NCBI RefSeq assembly: GCF_014648435.1
Contig: NZ_BMRC01000003.1
Location: forward strand, 542,401-606,400
Direction: 5' to 3'
DNA: 64,000 nucleotides
Source of the DNA: Nonomuraea spiralis
GTDB lineage: Bacteria; Actinomycetota; Actinomycetes; Streptosporangiales; Streptosporangiaceae
The notes under the pieces were generated by a model. It was not told the origin of the DNA, did no database searches, and saw only the letters and a list, made by a program, of their open reading frames with translations. This document shows positions 8,284 through 16,918 of the stretch, piece after piece (within the stretch, counting starts at the first letter, position 1; each line of letters opens with the position of its first letter). A program made the translations under genes and the position numbers.

Positions 8284-8910
8284 GTGCTGACTCTCGACGA
8301 GGCCGTGAAGGTGACCCGCACCGGCGATCTGTGGATCTTCCGCGGCCGGTCCGTGCCCGACCGGGCCATCCAGACGATGACCAACAGCCCGGTCAACCAC
8401 GTGGGCATGGCGATCGTGATCGAGGACCTGCCGCCCATGATGTGGCACGCCGAGCTGGGCAAGTCGCTGCTCGACCTGTGGGCGGGCGCCCATCATCGCG
8501 GGGTCCAGCTCCACGACCTGCGCGACGCGGTCACCGTCTGGGCCGACCGCTACGGCCAGCGTCCCTGGCTGCGTCAGCTCGAACCCCAGGCCACGCCCGA
8601 GATGGAGGACGCCGCGCTGCGCACGGTCGCCCGCCTCGACGGCACCCCGTTCCCGTCCACGGCCCGGCTGGCCGCCCGCTGGGCCAGGGGCCGCATCCCG
8701 CGACGGGCCAGGGACGACCGCACGCTGGAGAGCGCGTACTGCGCGGAGGTCGTGGCCGTCACCTACGAGGAGATGGGCCTGCTGCCCGGCGGGCGCCGTC
8801 CCAACTGGTACGACCCGGGCAGGTTCTGGAGCGGCGACGACCTGGAGCTGCTGACCGGCCACCGGCTCGGCCGGGAGATCACCGTGGGAGTGGCGCGTAC
8901 GCGGGCCTGA
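8284..8910 (+). CDS. YiiX/YebB-like permuted papain-fold hydrolase
   Basis: A 208-residue protein resembling the permuted NlpC/P60 (YiiX-like) cysteine hydrolases. It shows NHVGMAIVIED at about residues 38-48, with the His that would be catalytic. A second block YCAEVVAVTYEEMGLLPGG at about 156-174 holds the candidate nucleophile Cys. The segment GDLWIFRG near the start fits the family's first strand. There is no signal peptide, so it acts in the cytoplasm or at the inner face of the membrane. Members act on amide or lipid ester bonds, but the substrate here is unknown. The start is GTG 8284, 17 bases from the divergent small gene. The 3' end overlaps the convergent MFS gene by 32 bases. Confidence 0.65.
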   Translation: MLTLDEAVKVTRTGDLWIFRGRSVPDRAIQTMTNSPVNHVGMAIVIEDLPPMMWHAELGKSLLDLWAGAHHRGVQLHDLRDAVTVWADRYGQRPWLRQLEPQATPEMEDAALRTVARLDGTPFPSTARLAARWARGRIPRRARDDRTLESAYCAEVVAVTYEEMGLLPGGRRPNWYDPGRFWSGDDLELLTGHRLGREITVGVARTRA

Positions 8911-9988
8911 CCCTAGCCAGCGGGATCGTCACCGCGACGAGCCCGGCCACCAGCGCGAACCCCAGCCGGTAGCCGGTGTGCCCGAGCACCAGCCCCAAGC
9001 CCGTCGCGCCCACGCCCATGCCCGCGTCGTAGGCCAGGTTCCACAGGGCGCTGACCCGGGCCGCGCCGCCGCGCTCCAGCATCAGGGCCAGCGTCGCGTT
9101 CTGCAGCACGCCGAACCCCGCCCCGAACAGCGCCATCCCGGCCACTACCGGCACGGGCGCGTCCGTCCACGCCTGAAGCGCGGTGCCGGCGGCGGTGGCG
9201 AGCAGCCCCGGCACGAGCAGCCTGGCCGAGCCGTGGCGGTCGCCGAACCGGCCCGCCCACCAGCGGGCCACGGGCGTGGCCAGCGACTGGGCGAGCAGGG
9301 CCGCCGAGGCCAGGCCGGGCGAGCCCGCCAGCGGCAGGAACGTCACCAGGACGCCAAAGGAGACCGTGACCGAGCCGAAGATCAGCATCGGCGCGACCGG
9401 CACGCGCTCCCGCCCTCCCGCGGCGGTGGCACCGGGCCGGGCGGCGGGCAGGCCGGTCACGGCGACGAGCCCGGCCAGGGGCAGCAGCCCGGCGACCACG
9501 AAGACGGGCGCGAACCCCAGCACGTCGGCCGCCCACAACCCCAGCGGCAACCCGAGGACCGAGGGCACGCCGACGGCCAGGCCGTACAGGCCCAGCCCTT
9601 CGCCGCGGCGCTCGGCGGGCACCAGCTCGGCGGTCAGCGCGGTGCCGGTCACCACGAGCACGCCGAGGCCGGCCCCGCGCAGCAGGGACACGGCCAGCAC
9701 CACGGACAGTTCCGCCGACAGCGGCAGCAGCAGGGCGGGCAGGCCGAGCAGGATCAGGCCGAGCGCCATCGCGGCGCGGTAGCCGTGCCTCGACAACAAC
9801 CAGGGGACGGCCAGTTCGGCGAGGACCGTGGACGACATCATCGCGCCGGTGGCAAGGCCCGCGCCGGACGCTCCGGCGCCGCCCGTGGCCGTGTACAGAG
9901 GGACGGCGGAGAACAGCAGGAAGAAGCCCAGCATCCCGGTCACCGAGGCGGCCATCATCAGGGCCAGCGATCGCGTCATCATGCCCAT
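8879..9988 (-). CDS. MFS transporter (12 TM)
   Basis: A 369-residue polytopic membrane protein with about 12 short hydrophobic helices rich in Ala, Gly and Leu, and few charged loops. Features include a motif-A-like loop VPWLLSRHGYRAAM near residue 60 and a mid-protein loop with RPGATAAGGRERVP. It is likely a small-molecule exporter of the YcaD/AraJ type. The ATG at 9988 is preceded by short Met-rich residues (MGMMTRS), so the exact start could be three or four codons later. It is divergent from the large LuxR-type regulator gene (69 bases between starts). That neighbour is a plausible regulator, but there is no direct evidence. Confidence 0.85.
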   Translation of the reverse strand: MGMMTRSLALMMAASVTGMLGFFLLFSAVPLYTATGGAGASGAGLATGAMMSSTVLAELAVPWLLSRHGYRAAMALGLILLGLPALLLPLSAELSVVLAVSLLRGAGLGVLVVTGTALTAELVPAERRGEGLGLYGLAVGVPSVLGLPLGLWAADVLGFAPVFVVAGLLPLAGLVAVTGLPAARPGATAAGGRERVPVAPMLIFGSVTVSFGVLVTFLPLAGSPGLASAALLAQSLATPVARWWAGRFGDRHGSARLLVPGLLATAAGTALQAWTDAPVPVVAGMALFGAGFGVLQNATLALMLERGGAARVSALWNLAYDAGMGVGATGLGLVLGHTGYRLGFALVAGLVAVTIPLARVRPAYAPLPR

Positions 9989-10056
9989 GACGGTGACAAA
10001 TCCTGCCCTGGGTGGGATCGGGCATGATGCGTAGCCGCCTCTTCATAATGTGAGGT

Positions 10057-12543
10057 GTGTTCGTCGGACGTGAGGCCGAGCTGGGCCGGCTGGCCGCGGT
10101 GCGGGACCGTGCCCCGGGCGCGGCGCTGGTCGTGGGGGAGGCGGGGATCGGCAAGTCCGCGCTGGTCGCGGAGTTCGTCCGCGGGCTGGACGCGCTGGTC
10201 GCCGAGGGTGGGGCCGATCCCGGCGGGCCGGCGTACGCGCCGTTCGTGCCCGTGCTGCGCCGCCTGGTCAGGGAGTACGGCGCCGGGCTCGTACCGGGCG
10301 GCGGGCGCAGGGGGCTGGCGTGCCTGCTGCCCGAGCTGGGGGAGCTGGACGACACGCCCGACCTGGGCCGGGCCCGGCTGTTCGAGGAGGTGCTGCTGCT
10401 GGTCGAGCGGGCCGCCGAGCGCCGTCCCCTGGTGCTCGTACTTGAGGACCTGCACTGGGCCGACCAGGCCGGCCGCGACCTGCTGGTGTTCCTGCTGCGC
10501 AACCTCATGCGTCCCGGCGTGACGGTGGTCGCGACCTCGCGCGAGCCGCTGCGGCTGCCCGGCGCGGAGGTGATCAGGGTGCCGCCGCTCGGCCGCGACG
10601 AGGTGGCCCGCCTGCTCGGCCGCGACGACGTGGACGCGATCATGGCGCGCAGCGAGGGCAACCCGCTGTTCGCCGAGGCGCTGGCCGACGCGGGCGCCAC
10701 GACCCCCGCCTCGCTGCGCGAACTGCTGCTCGCCGGCGCCGAGAAACTGCCGGGAGCCGGGCTCGACGTGTTGCGGATCGCCGCCGTCGCCGGGCGCAGG
10801 ACGCCCCACGAGGTGCTGCGCCAGGTCGCCGGGCTCGACGACCTGGCGCTCGACGAGGCGCTGCGGCCGGTCGTACGGGCCCGGCTGCTGCTCGTGGACG
10901 GCGACGCCTACGTCTTCCGGCACGCGCTCATCCGCGAGGCGGTCTACGACGACCTGCTCCCCGGCGAACGCCGCCGCCTGCACGCCCGCTGCGCCCCCGC
11001 CCAGCCCGACCTGGCCGCCGACCACTGGCACGCCGCCGGGGACGGGCCGCGCGCCTTCGAGGCCGCCTGGCGGGCCCGCAGATGGGACCTCGTACTGGAG
11101 CTGTGGGCGTACGCGGACGGCCAGGACCACGCCGAGGTGCTCGAACACGCCGCCAGGGACGCCCTGTGCGAAGGCGCCGCCCACCGCGCCGAGGACCTGG
11201 CCACCAGGGCCCTGGCCGAGATCTCCGACCCGCTGCGCGCGGCCCACCTGCTGGAGCTGCGCGTCGCGATCCGCGACCTGCTCGGCGAGGAGGGACTGGA
11301 CGACCTGCGCGAGGCCGTCCGCCTGGCCCCGCGCGAGTCCAGGCTGCTCGGCGCCCTGGCCCGCACACTGGCCTGGAACGGCCAGGACGACGAGGCCCGC
11401 GCCCTGGCCGAGCAGGCGTACGGGCTGGGCGACGCCAGGTCCCTGGCCACCCTTGCCGAGCTCACCGCGCTCGACGGCGACCTCGCCACCGCCTCGGCGC
11501 TGTACGCCCGCGCCAGGACCGCCGCGCCCGACGACGACGCCCTGCTCGTGTCGTACGCCAGCGAGGCCGACGTGTTGCAGGCCGCCGGCGAGCACGTCAA
11601 GGCCGAGGCCGTCGCCCGCCGCGGCATCGCCGAGGCCGCCCGCCTGGGCCTGGCCCGCGCGCGCGGCGCCCACCTGGCGGCGAACCTGGCCGAGCCGCTG
11701 GCCTCGCTGGGCCGCTGGCGGGAGGCGCGCGAGGCCGCCGCGCTCGCGCTCGCGCTCGACCCGCCGCCGATCTACCGCGCCTGGATCCTGCTCGTGCTCG
11801 GCTGGGTCGCCGTGCAGGAGGGCTCGCTCGCCGAGGCCGCCCGCCTGCTGGCGCAGGCCCGGCCGCTGATGCGCGGCCGGTCGCGCGGCTACGACTCCTG
11901 CCTGGAGCCCGACCTGCTGGAATGCCGCCTGGCCGAGGCCGGGGGTGACCTGGGACGGGCCGGCCGGCTGATCGACCACGTGTTGTCGGAGCACGATCTC
12001 ACGCGCAGCCGCCGCTACGCCTGGCCGCTGCTGGCCCTCGCCGCCCGCATCGGACGCGTACGCGCCGCGCCCGCCGGTCTGGCCACCGTCGGGCGGGTGC
12101 AGGAGGCGTACCGGGCCACGTTCGAGGCCGAGTGCGGCGGCTCGTGGGCGGAGGCGGTGGCCGCCTGGCGGGCGGTGGGGCAGCCGTACGAGCTGGGGCA
12201 GGCGCTGGTCAGGGCGGCCGAGCAGGACCCCGCGCGGGCCCGCGAGCCGCTGCGCGAGGCCCTGGCCGTCGCCGCCGCGCTCGGCGCGGAGCCCCTGCGG
12301 CGGCGGGCCGAGGCGGCGGCCGCCACCGCGCGGGTCGCCCTGTCCGCGGCGCCGGGGTTGTCGGTCCGCGAGCTGGAGGTGCTCGGCCTGGTCGCCGAGG
12401 GGCTGAGCAACAGGCAGATCGCCGAGCGGCTGTTCATCTCGGCCAGGACCTCCGGCGTGCACGTGTCGAACATCATGGCCAAGCTCGGCGCCGCCTCCCG
12501 CGTCGAGGCCGCCGCCGTGGCCCGCAGAACCGGGCTGATATGA
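10057..12543 (+). CDS. LuxR-family ATPase regulator (LAL type)
   Basis: An 828-residue large ATP-binding regulator of the LuxR family. Residues 1-250 form an AAA-type ATPase with Walker A GEAGIGKSAL (K33) and Walker B LVLVLEDLHWAD near residue 130. Residues 350-740 form an Ala-rich helical array of TPR-like repeats. Residues about 760-828 are a LuxR HTH: LSVRELEVLGLVAEGLSNRQ followed by IAERLFISARTSGVHVSNIM. Such proteins activate pathway or secondary-metabolism genes when a ligand relieves inhibition. The start is GTG 10057, which gives the family N-terminus FVGREAEL. The stop overlaps the ATG of the inositol-phosphate synthase gene, so the two are translationally coupled. Confidence 0.93.
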   Translation: MFVGREAELGRLAAVRDRAPGAALVVGEAGIGKSALVAEFVRGLDALVAEGGADPGGPAYAPFVPVLRRLVREYGAGLVPGGGRRGLACLLPELGELDDTPDLGRARLFEEVLLLVERAAERRPLVLVLEDLHWADQAGRDLLVFLLRNLMRPGVTVVATSREPLRLPGAEVIRVPPLGRDEVARLLGRDDVDAIMARSEGNPLFAEALADAGATTPASLRELLLAGAEKLPGAGLDVLRIAAVAGRRTPHEVLRQVAGLDDLALDEALRPVVRARLLLVDGDAYVFRHALIREAVYDDLLPGERRRLHARCAPAQPDLAADHWHAAGDGPRAFEAAWRARRWDLVLELWAYADGQDHAEVLEHAARDALCEGAAHRAEDLATRALAEISDPLRAAHLLELRVAIRDLLGEEGLDDLREAVRLAPRESRLLGALARTLAWNGQDDEARALAEQAYGLGDARSLATLAELTALDGDLATASALYARARTAAPDDDALLVSYASEADVLQAAGEHVKAEAVARRGIAEAARLGLARARGAHLAANLAEPLASLGRWREAREAAALALALDPPPIYRAWILLVLGWVAVQEGSLAEAARLLAQARPLMRGRSRGYDSCLEPDLLECRLAEAGGDLGRAGRLIDHVLSEHDLTRSRRYAWPLLALAARIGRVRAAPAGLATVGRVQEAYRATFEAECGGSWAEAVAAWRAVGQPYELGQALVRAAEQDPARAREPLREALAVAAALGAEPLRRRAEAAAATARVALSAAPGLSVRELEVLGLVAEGLSNRQIAERLFISARTSGVHVSNIMAKLGAASRVEAAAVARRTGLI

Positions 12544-13523
12544 ACGTCCGCATGACAACCGTGAACGTCGCCCTGATCGGTGTTGGAAACTGCGCGTCGT
12601 CCCTCGTACAAGGGGTCGAGCACTACCGGGACGGCGACGCGCCCGGCCTGCTCAACCCCGTGTGCGCCGGCTACGCCGTCTCCGACGTGCGCTTCACCGC
12701 GGCCTTCGACGTCGGCCGCGCCAAGCTCGGCCTGGACCTGTCACAGGCGATCTGGGCCGAGCCGAACAACGCGCGCCGCTTCGCCGACGTGCCCCACCTG
12801 GGCGTGCCGGTGCGGGAGGGCGTCCTGGCCGACGGCGTGGGGGCGGGCTCGGCCGAGCTGGTCGACCCGAGCGGCGGCACCACCGTCGCCGACGTGGCCG
12901 CCCACCTGCGTGAGACCGGCTCGCACGTCGTGGTGAACTTCCTGCCCACCGGCGCCCAGCGTGCCACCGAGCTGTACGCCGAGGCCGCGGTCGAGGCCGG
13001 CTGCGCGTTCGTCAACTGCATGCCGGCCGTGCTCGCCCGTTCCGAACGGTGGCGCGACCGCTTCGCCGCGGCCGGGCTGCCGCTGCTCGGCGACGACCTG
13101 AAGAGCTCCTTCGGCGCCACCCTCGTGCACCGCGCCCTGGTCGACGCCCTGACCGCGAACGGCGTGCGCCTGACCGCCGGCCACCAGCTCCTCGCCGGGG
13201 GCAACATGGACTTCGCCAACCTCCAGGACCCGGCCAGGATGGCGGACAAGCGGGCCACCAAGACGACCGGCGCCGGCACCTCCATCCACGTCGGCGCCCA
13301 GTACCTGCCCTTCCTGGACGACCGCAAGATCGCGTTCATCCGGCTGGAGGGCGAGGGGTTCGGCGGTTCGCCGCTGGAGGTGGAGCTGCGCATGGTCGTG
13401 GAGGACTCGCCGAGCGCGGCGGGCAACGTCCTCGACGCCGTACGGCACGCCAGGGCCGCCCTCGACGCGGGCGGCGGCGGCTTCCTGCGGGAGATCTCGG
13501 CCTCTCTCATGAAGGCGGTCTGA
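12540..13523 (+). CDS. Myo-inositol-1-phosphate synthase (short paralogue)
   Basis: A 327-residue NAD-dependent cytosolic enzyme. It should convert glucose-6-phosphate to inositol-1-phosphate, the first step toward phosphatidylinositol and mycothiol. The Rossmann start VNVALIGVGNCASSLVQGVE, the FDVGRAKLGLDL segment, FVNCMPAV, DDLKSSFGATLVHR and QLLAGGNMDFANL are family signatures of the actinobacterial type. It is about 30 residues shorter than the usual 360 or so. It lies in an operon with a LuxR-type regulator rather than in the housekeeping location, so it may be a second copy. The start is ATG 12540, whose first base overlaps the regulator frame (ATGA); ATG 12552 is an alternative. A strong hairpin follows the stop. 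Confidence 0.88.
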   Translation: MNVRMTTVNVALIGVGNCASSLVQGVEHYRDGDAPGLLNPVCAGYAVSDVRFTAAFDVGRAKLGLDLSQAIWAEPNNARRFADVPHLGVPVREGVLADGVGAGSAELVDPSGGTTVADVAAHLRETGSHVVVNFLPTGAQRATELYAEAAVEAGCAFVNCMPAVLARSERWRDRFAAAGLPLLGDDLKSSFGATLVHRALVDALTANGVRLTAGHQLLAGGNMDFANLQDPARMADKRATKTTGAGTSIHVGAQYLPFLDDRKIAFIRLEGEGFGGSPLEVELRMVVEDSPSAAGNVLDAVRHARAALDAGGGGFLREISASLMKAV

Positions 13524-13528
13524 ACCGC

Positions 13529-13557
13529 CGGTCCGTGCCGCTCCCGGGCACGGACCG
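13529..13557 (+). terminator. Hairpin after the inositol-phosphate synthase gene
   Basis: An 11-bp perfect stem (CGGTCCGTGCC paired with GGCACGGACCG) with a 7-base loop starts five bases after the stop codon. No T-tract follows, as is usual for actinomycete terminators. It separates the regulator/synthase unit from the exonuclease gene. Confidence 0.6.
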
Positions 13558-13580
13558 CCTGTCGGTGGCAGGCTGGGAGG

Positions 13581-14381
13581 ATGCGTCTGGCGACCTGGAA
13601 CGTGAACTCGGTCAAGGCACGGCTGCCGCGCCTGCTCGACTGGCTGGCCGGGACCGAGCCCGACATCGTCTGCCTTCAGGAGACCAAGTGTCCCGCGGAG
13701 TCGTTCCCCGTGGCGGAGGTGAGCGAGCTCGGCTACGCCGCCGCCGCCCACGGCGACGGCCGGTGGAACGGCGTCGCGGTGTTGTCGAGGGTGGGGCTGG
13801 AGGAGGTCACGCTGAGCTTCCCAGGCGAACCCGGCTTCGCCGAGCTCGACGGCGTGGGCGCCGCCCGTCCCGAGGCCCGCGCGCTCGGCGCGACCTGCGG
13901 CGGCCTGCGGGTCTGGTCCCTGTACGCGCCCAACGGCCGGGCGCTCGACTCCCCTCACTACGCCTACAAGCTGGCCTGGTTCGCCGCGCTGCGGGACGCG
14001 CTGGCCGAGGAGATGGGCACGCCGCTGGTGGCCTGCGGCGACTACAACGTGGCGCCGACCGACGCCGACGTCTGGGATCCCGCACTGTTCGTCGGCGCCA
14101 CGCACGTCACCCCCGCCGAACGCCAGGCGCTCGCCGAGCTGCTGGATCTCGGGCTGCACGACGTGGTCCCGACGCCGATGAAGGGGCCGCACCCGTACAC
14201 GTACTGGGATTATCGGGCCGGGATGTTCCACCAGAACAAGGGCATGCGAATCGACCTGGTGTACGCCTCCACCGACGTCGCGGAACGGGTCAGGAAGGCG
14301 TACGTCGACCGCGAGGCGCGCAAAGGGAAAGGGCCGTCCGATCACGCGCCCATCGTGGTGGATCTCGACCCGATTAATTAA
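13581..14381 (+). CDS. xth: Exodeoxyribonuclease III
   Basis: A 266-residue AP endonuclease / 3'-5' exonuclease of the ExoIII family, acting in base-excision repair. Visible motifs are MRLATWNVNSVKARL at the start (Asn of the metal site), CLQETK near residue 35 (metal-binding Glu), WSLYAPNGR near 115, CGDYNVAPTDADVWDP near 150-165 (catalytic Asp/Asn), YTYWDYRAGMFHQNKGMRID near 210, and SDHAPIVVDL at the end (catalytic His). Length is normal. GGAGG abuts the ATG with no spacer, which is unusual, but the N-terminus is exactly the family start, so ATG 13581 is kept. Confidence 0.95.
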   Translation: MRLATWNVNSVKARLPRLLDWLAGTEPDIVCLQETKCPAESFPVAEVSELGYAAAAHGDGRWNGVAVLSRVGLEEVTLSFPGEPGFAELDGVGAARPEARALGATCGGLRVWSLYAPNGRALDSPHYAYKLAWFAALRDALAEEMGTPLVACGDYNVAPTDADVWDPALFVGATHVTPAERQALAELLDLGLHDVVPTPMKGPHPYTYWDYRAGMFHQNKGMRIDLVYASTDVAERVRKAYVDREARKGKGPSDHAPIVVDLDPIN

Positions 14382-14465
14382 TCCCAAACAGCTGTGATGC
14401 GAGTATCGTAAGTGTCCACTGTGCGGGGGCATAGCTTCTTCAAGACCGACAAAGGGGGCCGTGTC

Positions 14466-14702
14466 GTGGAACCTGCCGATGGTCGTGTCATCCTCTTCGT
14501 CCTCATCGGGCTGGCATTGTTCGCACTCGGACGCCGCTTCCAGAACATGATCATGCTCAGGCAGGTCTGGAAGCAAACGCAAAGGCAGGTGACGGTCCGG
14601 CGGGAGACCGCGCACCACGCGGTGAAGGGTTTGGTCGGCGTCACCGCGGTCGCGGCATTCGTCATCTGGCTCGCGATCAATCTCAATCGGATAATGAGTT
14701 GA
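14466..14702 (+). CDS. Small membrane protein, two TM segments
   Basis: A 78-residue protein with one hydrophobic helix at about 9-22 (ILFVLIGLALFALG), a basic linker (RRFQNMIMLRQVWKQTQRQV), and a second helix at about 52-70 (GLVGVTAVAAFVIWLAI). The start is taken as GTG 14466 because AAAGGGGG at 14451-14458 lies just upstream; an in-frame GTG at 14412 would add 18 residues with no site. It is slightly lower in GC than its neighbours. No family is recognised. Confidence 0.6.
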   Translation: MEPADGRVILFVLIGLALFALGRRFQNMIMLRQVWKQTQRQVTVRRETAHHAVKGLVGVTAVAAFVIWLAINLNRIMS

Positions 14703-14729
14703 CCGCCATTAGCTGATTACCGCGATCAT

Positions 14730-14902
14730 CCTGGACGGCGGCGCAGGTTCCATGTGGTGAGCGCCGCTATCCGGGACGGCGGCGGCGCAGGCTTCATGTG
14801 GTGAGCGCCGCTATCCGGGACGGCGGCGGCGCAGGCTTCATGTGGTGAGCGCCGCTATCCGGGACGGCGGCGGCGCAGGCTCCATGCGGTGAGCACGGCG
14901 AG
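14730..14902. repeat. 44-bp tandem repeat, about four copies
   Basis: Copies begin near 14730 (short by three bases), 14771, 14815 and 14859, and the period is exactly 44 bases (anchors at 14751, 14795, 14839 and 14883). Each full unit contains, on the minus strand, the codons for the last seven residues of cobD (LRRRRPG) plus its TAG stop. The real stop of cobD is in the innermost copy. The outer copies therefore look like tandem duplications of the gene's 3' end. Confidence 0.9.
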
Positions 14903-15790
14903 TCCTGCCGCGGCCAATCCGACCGCGCGGGTGAGGCGGGCGGCGCGCCGGATGTCCTTGACGTCCGGCTTGGGGCCGTCGCCCATCGTGGGACGGTGCT
15001 CGACCCTGCCGCCGTACACGTTCGTGCCGCCGAGGGTGACGCCGAGCGCGCCGGCGAAGGCGGCCTCGCACCTGCCCGCGTTCGGGCTGGGGTGGCGGTG
15101 GCCGTCCCGCCGCAGCACCCGCAGCGCCTTCGCGGGCGCGGGCGCCAGCGCCGCCGTCAGCAGCCCGGTCACCCGTGCCGGTACGTAGTTCGCCACGTCG
15201 TCCAGCCTGGCCGCCGCCCAGCCGAACCGTTCGTAGCGGGGGGAGTGGTGGCCGATCATGGCGTCCAGCGTGTTGACCGCCCGGTAGGCCAGCAATCCGG
15301 GAACGCCCGCCACCGCGCCCCAGAACAGCGGGGCCACCACGGCGTCGGAGGTGTTCTCCGCGAGCGACTCCACCGTCGCCCTGGCCAGCTCCGGCGCTTC
15401 CAGCCGGGAGGGGTCGCGGCCGCACAGGTGGGGGAGCCGGGCCCTGGCCCGCCGGAGATCGCCCTGCTCCAGGGCCTCGGCCATGTGCGTGCCCTCGCGG
15501 GCGAGGGTGGTGCCGCCGAGCACCGCCCAGGTGGCGAGCGCCGTCACCGCCGTACGGACGGTCCGGTCGCCGCTGTTCTGAGCCAGGACGCCGAGTGCGG
15601 TCGCGCCGCCGACGCAGATCCCAACATGCGCGACGCCGCGCCACCTCGTGTCGCCGTACGACGACTTCTCCAGCTTCGCCGCCGCCCGTCCGAAGAGGGC
15701 GACAGGATGGGCGGAGCTACGCGGGTCGCCAAGAACCTGGTCAAGCGCGACACCGAGGGCGAGACCTAGCGGGTCATACCAAATGCGCAT
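14855..15790 (-). CDS. cobD: Adenosylcobinamide-phosphate synthase CobD/CbiB
   Basis: A 311-residue integral membrane protein that attaches aminopropanol (or its phosphate) to adenosylcobyric acid in cobalamin synthesis. Family signatures are GVALDQVLGDPRSSAHPVAL near residue 12-31, SLAENTSDAVVAPLFWGAV near 145 and RAVNTLDAMIGHHS near 175. The C-terminal block contains FAGALGVTLGGTNVYGG and ends with RPTMGDGPKPDVKDI. The start is ATG 15790. It overlaps the stop of the upstream kinase-like gene by 17 bases, so the two are coupled. No other cob genes are nearby. The last codons lie in a 44-bp repeat that has duplicated the gene's tail downstream. Confidence 0.92.
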   Translation of the reverse strand: MRIWYDPLGLALGVALDQVLGDPRSSAHPVALFGRAAAKLEKSSYGDTRWRGVAHVGICVGGATALGVLAQNSGDRTVRTAVTALATWAVLGGTTLAREGTHMAEALEQGDLRRARARLPHLCGRDPSRLEAPELARATVESLAENTSDAVVAPLFWGAVAGVPGLLAYRAVNTLDAMIGHHSPRYERFGWAAARLDDVANYVPARVTGLLTAALAPAPAKALRVLRRDGHRHPSPNAGRCEAAFAGALGVTLGGTNVYGGRVEHRPTMGDGPKPDVKDIRRAARLTRAVGLAAAGLAVLTAWSLRRRRPG

Positions 15791-16703
15791 GAAGCTCATC
15801 TTCGTGCACATCCAGCCAGGCCGCAGCCCGCCGGATACGCTGGCCCGCGCCGCCCGTCCACATCTTGGCCCAGTTGCCGCCCGCGGCCGCGCGGGTGCGC
15901 ATGACGTCGTAGGAGCGGTGGAAGCGCAACCTGGACAGTTCGAGCAGGCGCCGCCGCTCGCGGGGCGGCAGGCCGTACGCGTCGCAGAACAGGCGGATCC
16001 GGGCACCGACGTCGACGTTGCGCTGGAGCGGATGACGGTCGACGGGGTCGGCGATCGGGGCCCAATGGCGCAGGGTGGTGACGATGTCGAACAGGCGGGT
16101 GGTCGGACGGGCCAGATCGAAGTCGATCAGCGCGCAGGGCGTGGCGGCGGGCGTGGCGGTGGGTGTGGCGGGGGGTTTGGCAGTGGGTGTGCCAGTGGGC
16201 GGCGGGATGAGCGTGGGCGGCGGGGCGGGCGTGGGCGGTGGGATGAGCGTGGGTGTGGTGGTGGGCTGGAGGTAGGTCGTCGTGGTGGCGTCCTGGCGGA
16301 AGACCACGTTGTCCGGCGTTAAATCGCAATGTCCGATGATCTCCGGCGCGCGGTCGTCGTTCGACCCGCCTTCCCACCCGCCTGCGGACAACGAGAACCC
16401 CGCCGTCGCGTCGTGGAACTCCCGTACCAGCACGGCCAGATCAGCCAGGAACGCATCGGTCGAACTCGCCGGCACCAACCCGCTCCGCCCAGGGACGTAC
16501 GTGAGGATCTCGCGTCCTGACCCGTCCGTCCCCACGACCCGCGGCGCACCCCCGAACCCGGCTGACTCAAGGTGTCTGAGCAGGGCGTGCACGGCGGGCG
16601 TGGCCGGACCGACCGGCCTGCGCACCGTGTCACCGACGCGCACCACCCCGTCTGTCACGTCCCCGCCCTGCAGCGGAATCTCATGCAGGAGCGTCGCGAC
16701 CAT
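15774..16703 (-). CDS. Aminoglycoside phosphotransferase-like kinase with Pro/Thr insert
   Basis: A 309-residue protein of the APH/choline-kinase fold. The catalytic loop is GHCDLTPDNVVF (H125, D127, N132) and the metal motif is CALIDFDLARP (D194-D196). In family members these motifs are separated by a few residues. Here about 50 residues of Pro/Thr/Ala low complexity (139-189: stretches such as TPTLIPPPTPAPPP) are inserted between them, right in the active-site hairpin. The rest, including the C-terminal WAKMWTGGAGQRI helix, looks intact. The start is ATG 16703 (family-like MVATLLHEIPL); upstream in-frame codons are non-conserved. The substrate is unknown; a small alcohol or antibiotic is typical. 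It is coupled by overlap to cobD. Confidence 0.8.
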   Translation of the reverse strand: MVATLLHEIPLQGGDVTDGVVRVGDTVRRPVGPATPAVHALLRHLESAGFGGAPRVVGTDGSGREILTYVPGRSGLVPASSTDAFLADLAVLVREFHDATAGFSLSAGGWEGGSNDDRAPEIIGHCDLTPDNVVFRQDATTTTYLQPTTTPTLIPPPTPAPPPTLIPPPTGTPTAKPPATPTATPAATPCALIDFDLARPTTRLFDIVTTLRHWAPIADPVDRHPLQRNVDVGARIRLFCDAYGLPPRERRRLLELSRLRFHRSYDVMRTRAAAGGNWAKMWTGGAGQRIRRAAAWLDVHEDELHAHLV

Positions 16704-16918
16704 GCCACAACAGCTTAGCCCCATTTGCCCCACGCCCGCCTGCACTTTCCCTTCCCCCACCCGACCTCCCCGCCCCACCTGAACCCCCGCTTACGCGGCC
16801 CTCCGGTCTGTGTGGTCTTTCGGTCTGTGCGGCCCTTCGGTTGTGCGGTCCTTCGGCCCGTAGGCCCCGCCTCTACCTCACTCCCTTGCGTGACCTTCGC
16901 TGCACCAGCCCTACCTTT

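Noticed and set aside
9979..12558. An 859-codon minus-strand open frame opposite the LuxR-type regulator
   Set aside because: Low-complexity Gly/Gln/Arg composition and antisense to a gene with Walker and HTH motifs.
14730..14902. Possible CRISPR array (44-bp repeats)
   Set aside because: The units are directly adjacent with no unique spacers, and no cas gene is present.
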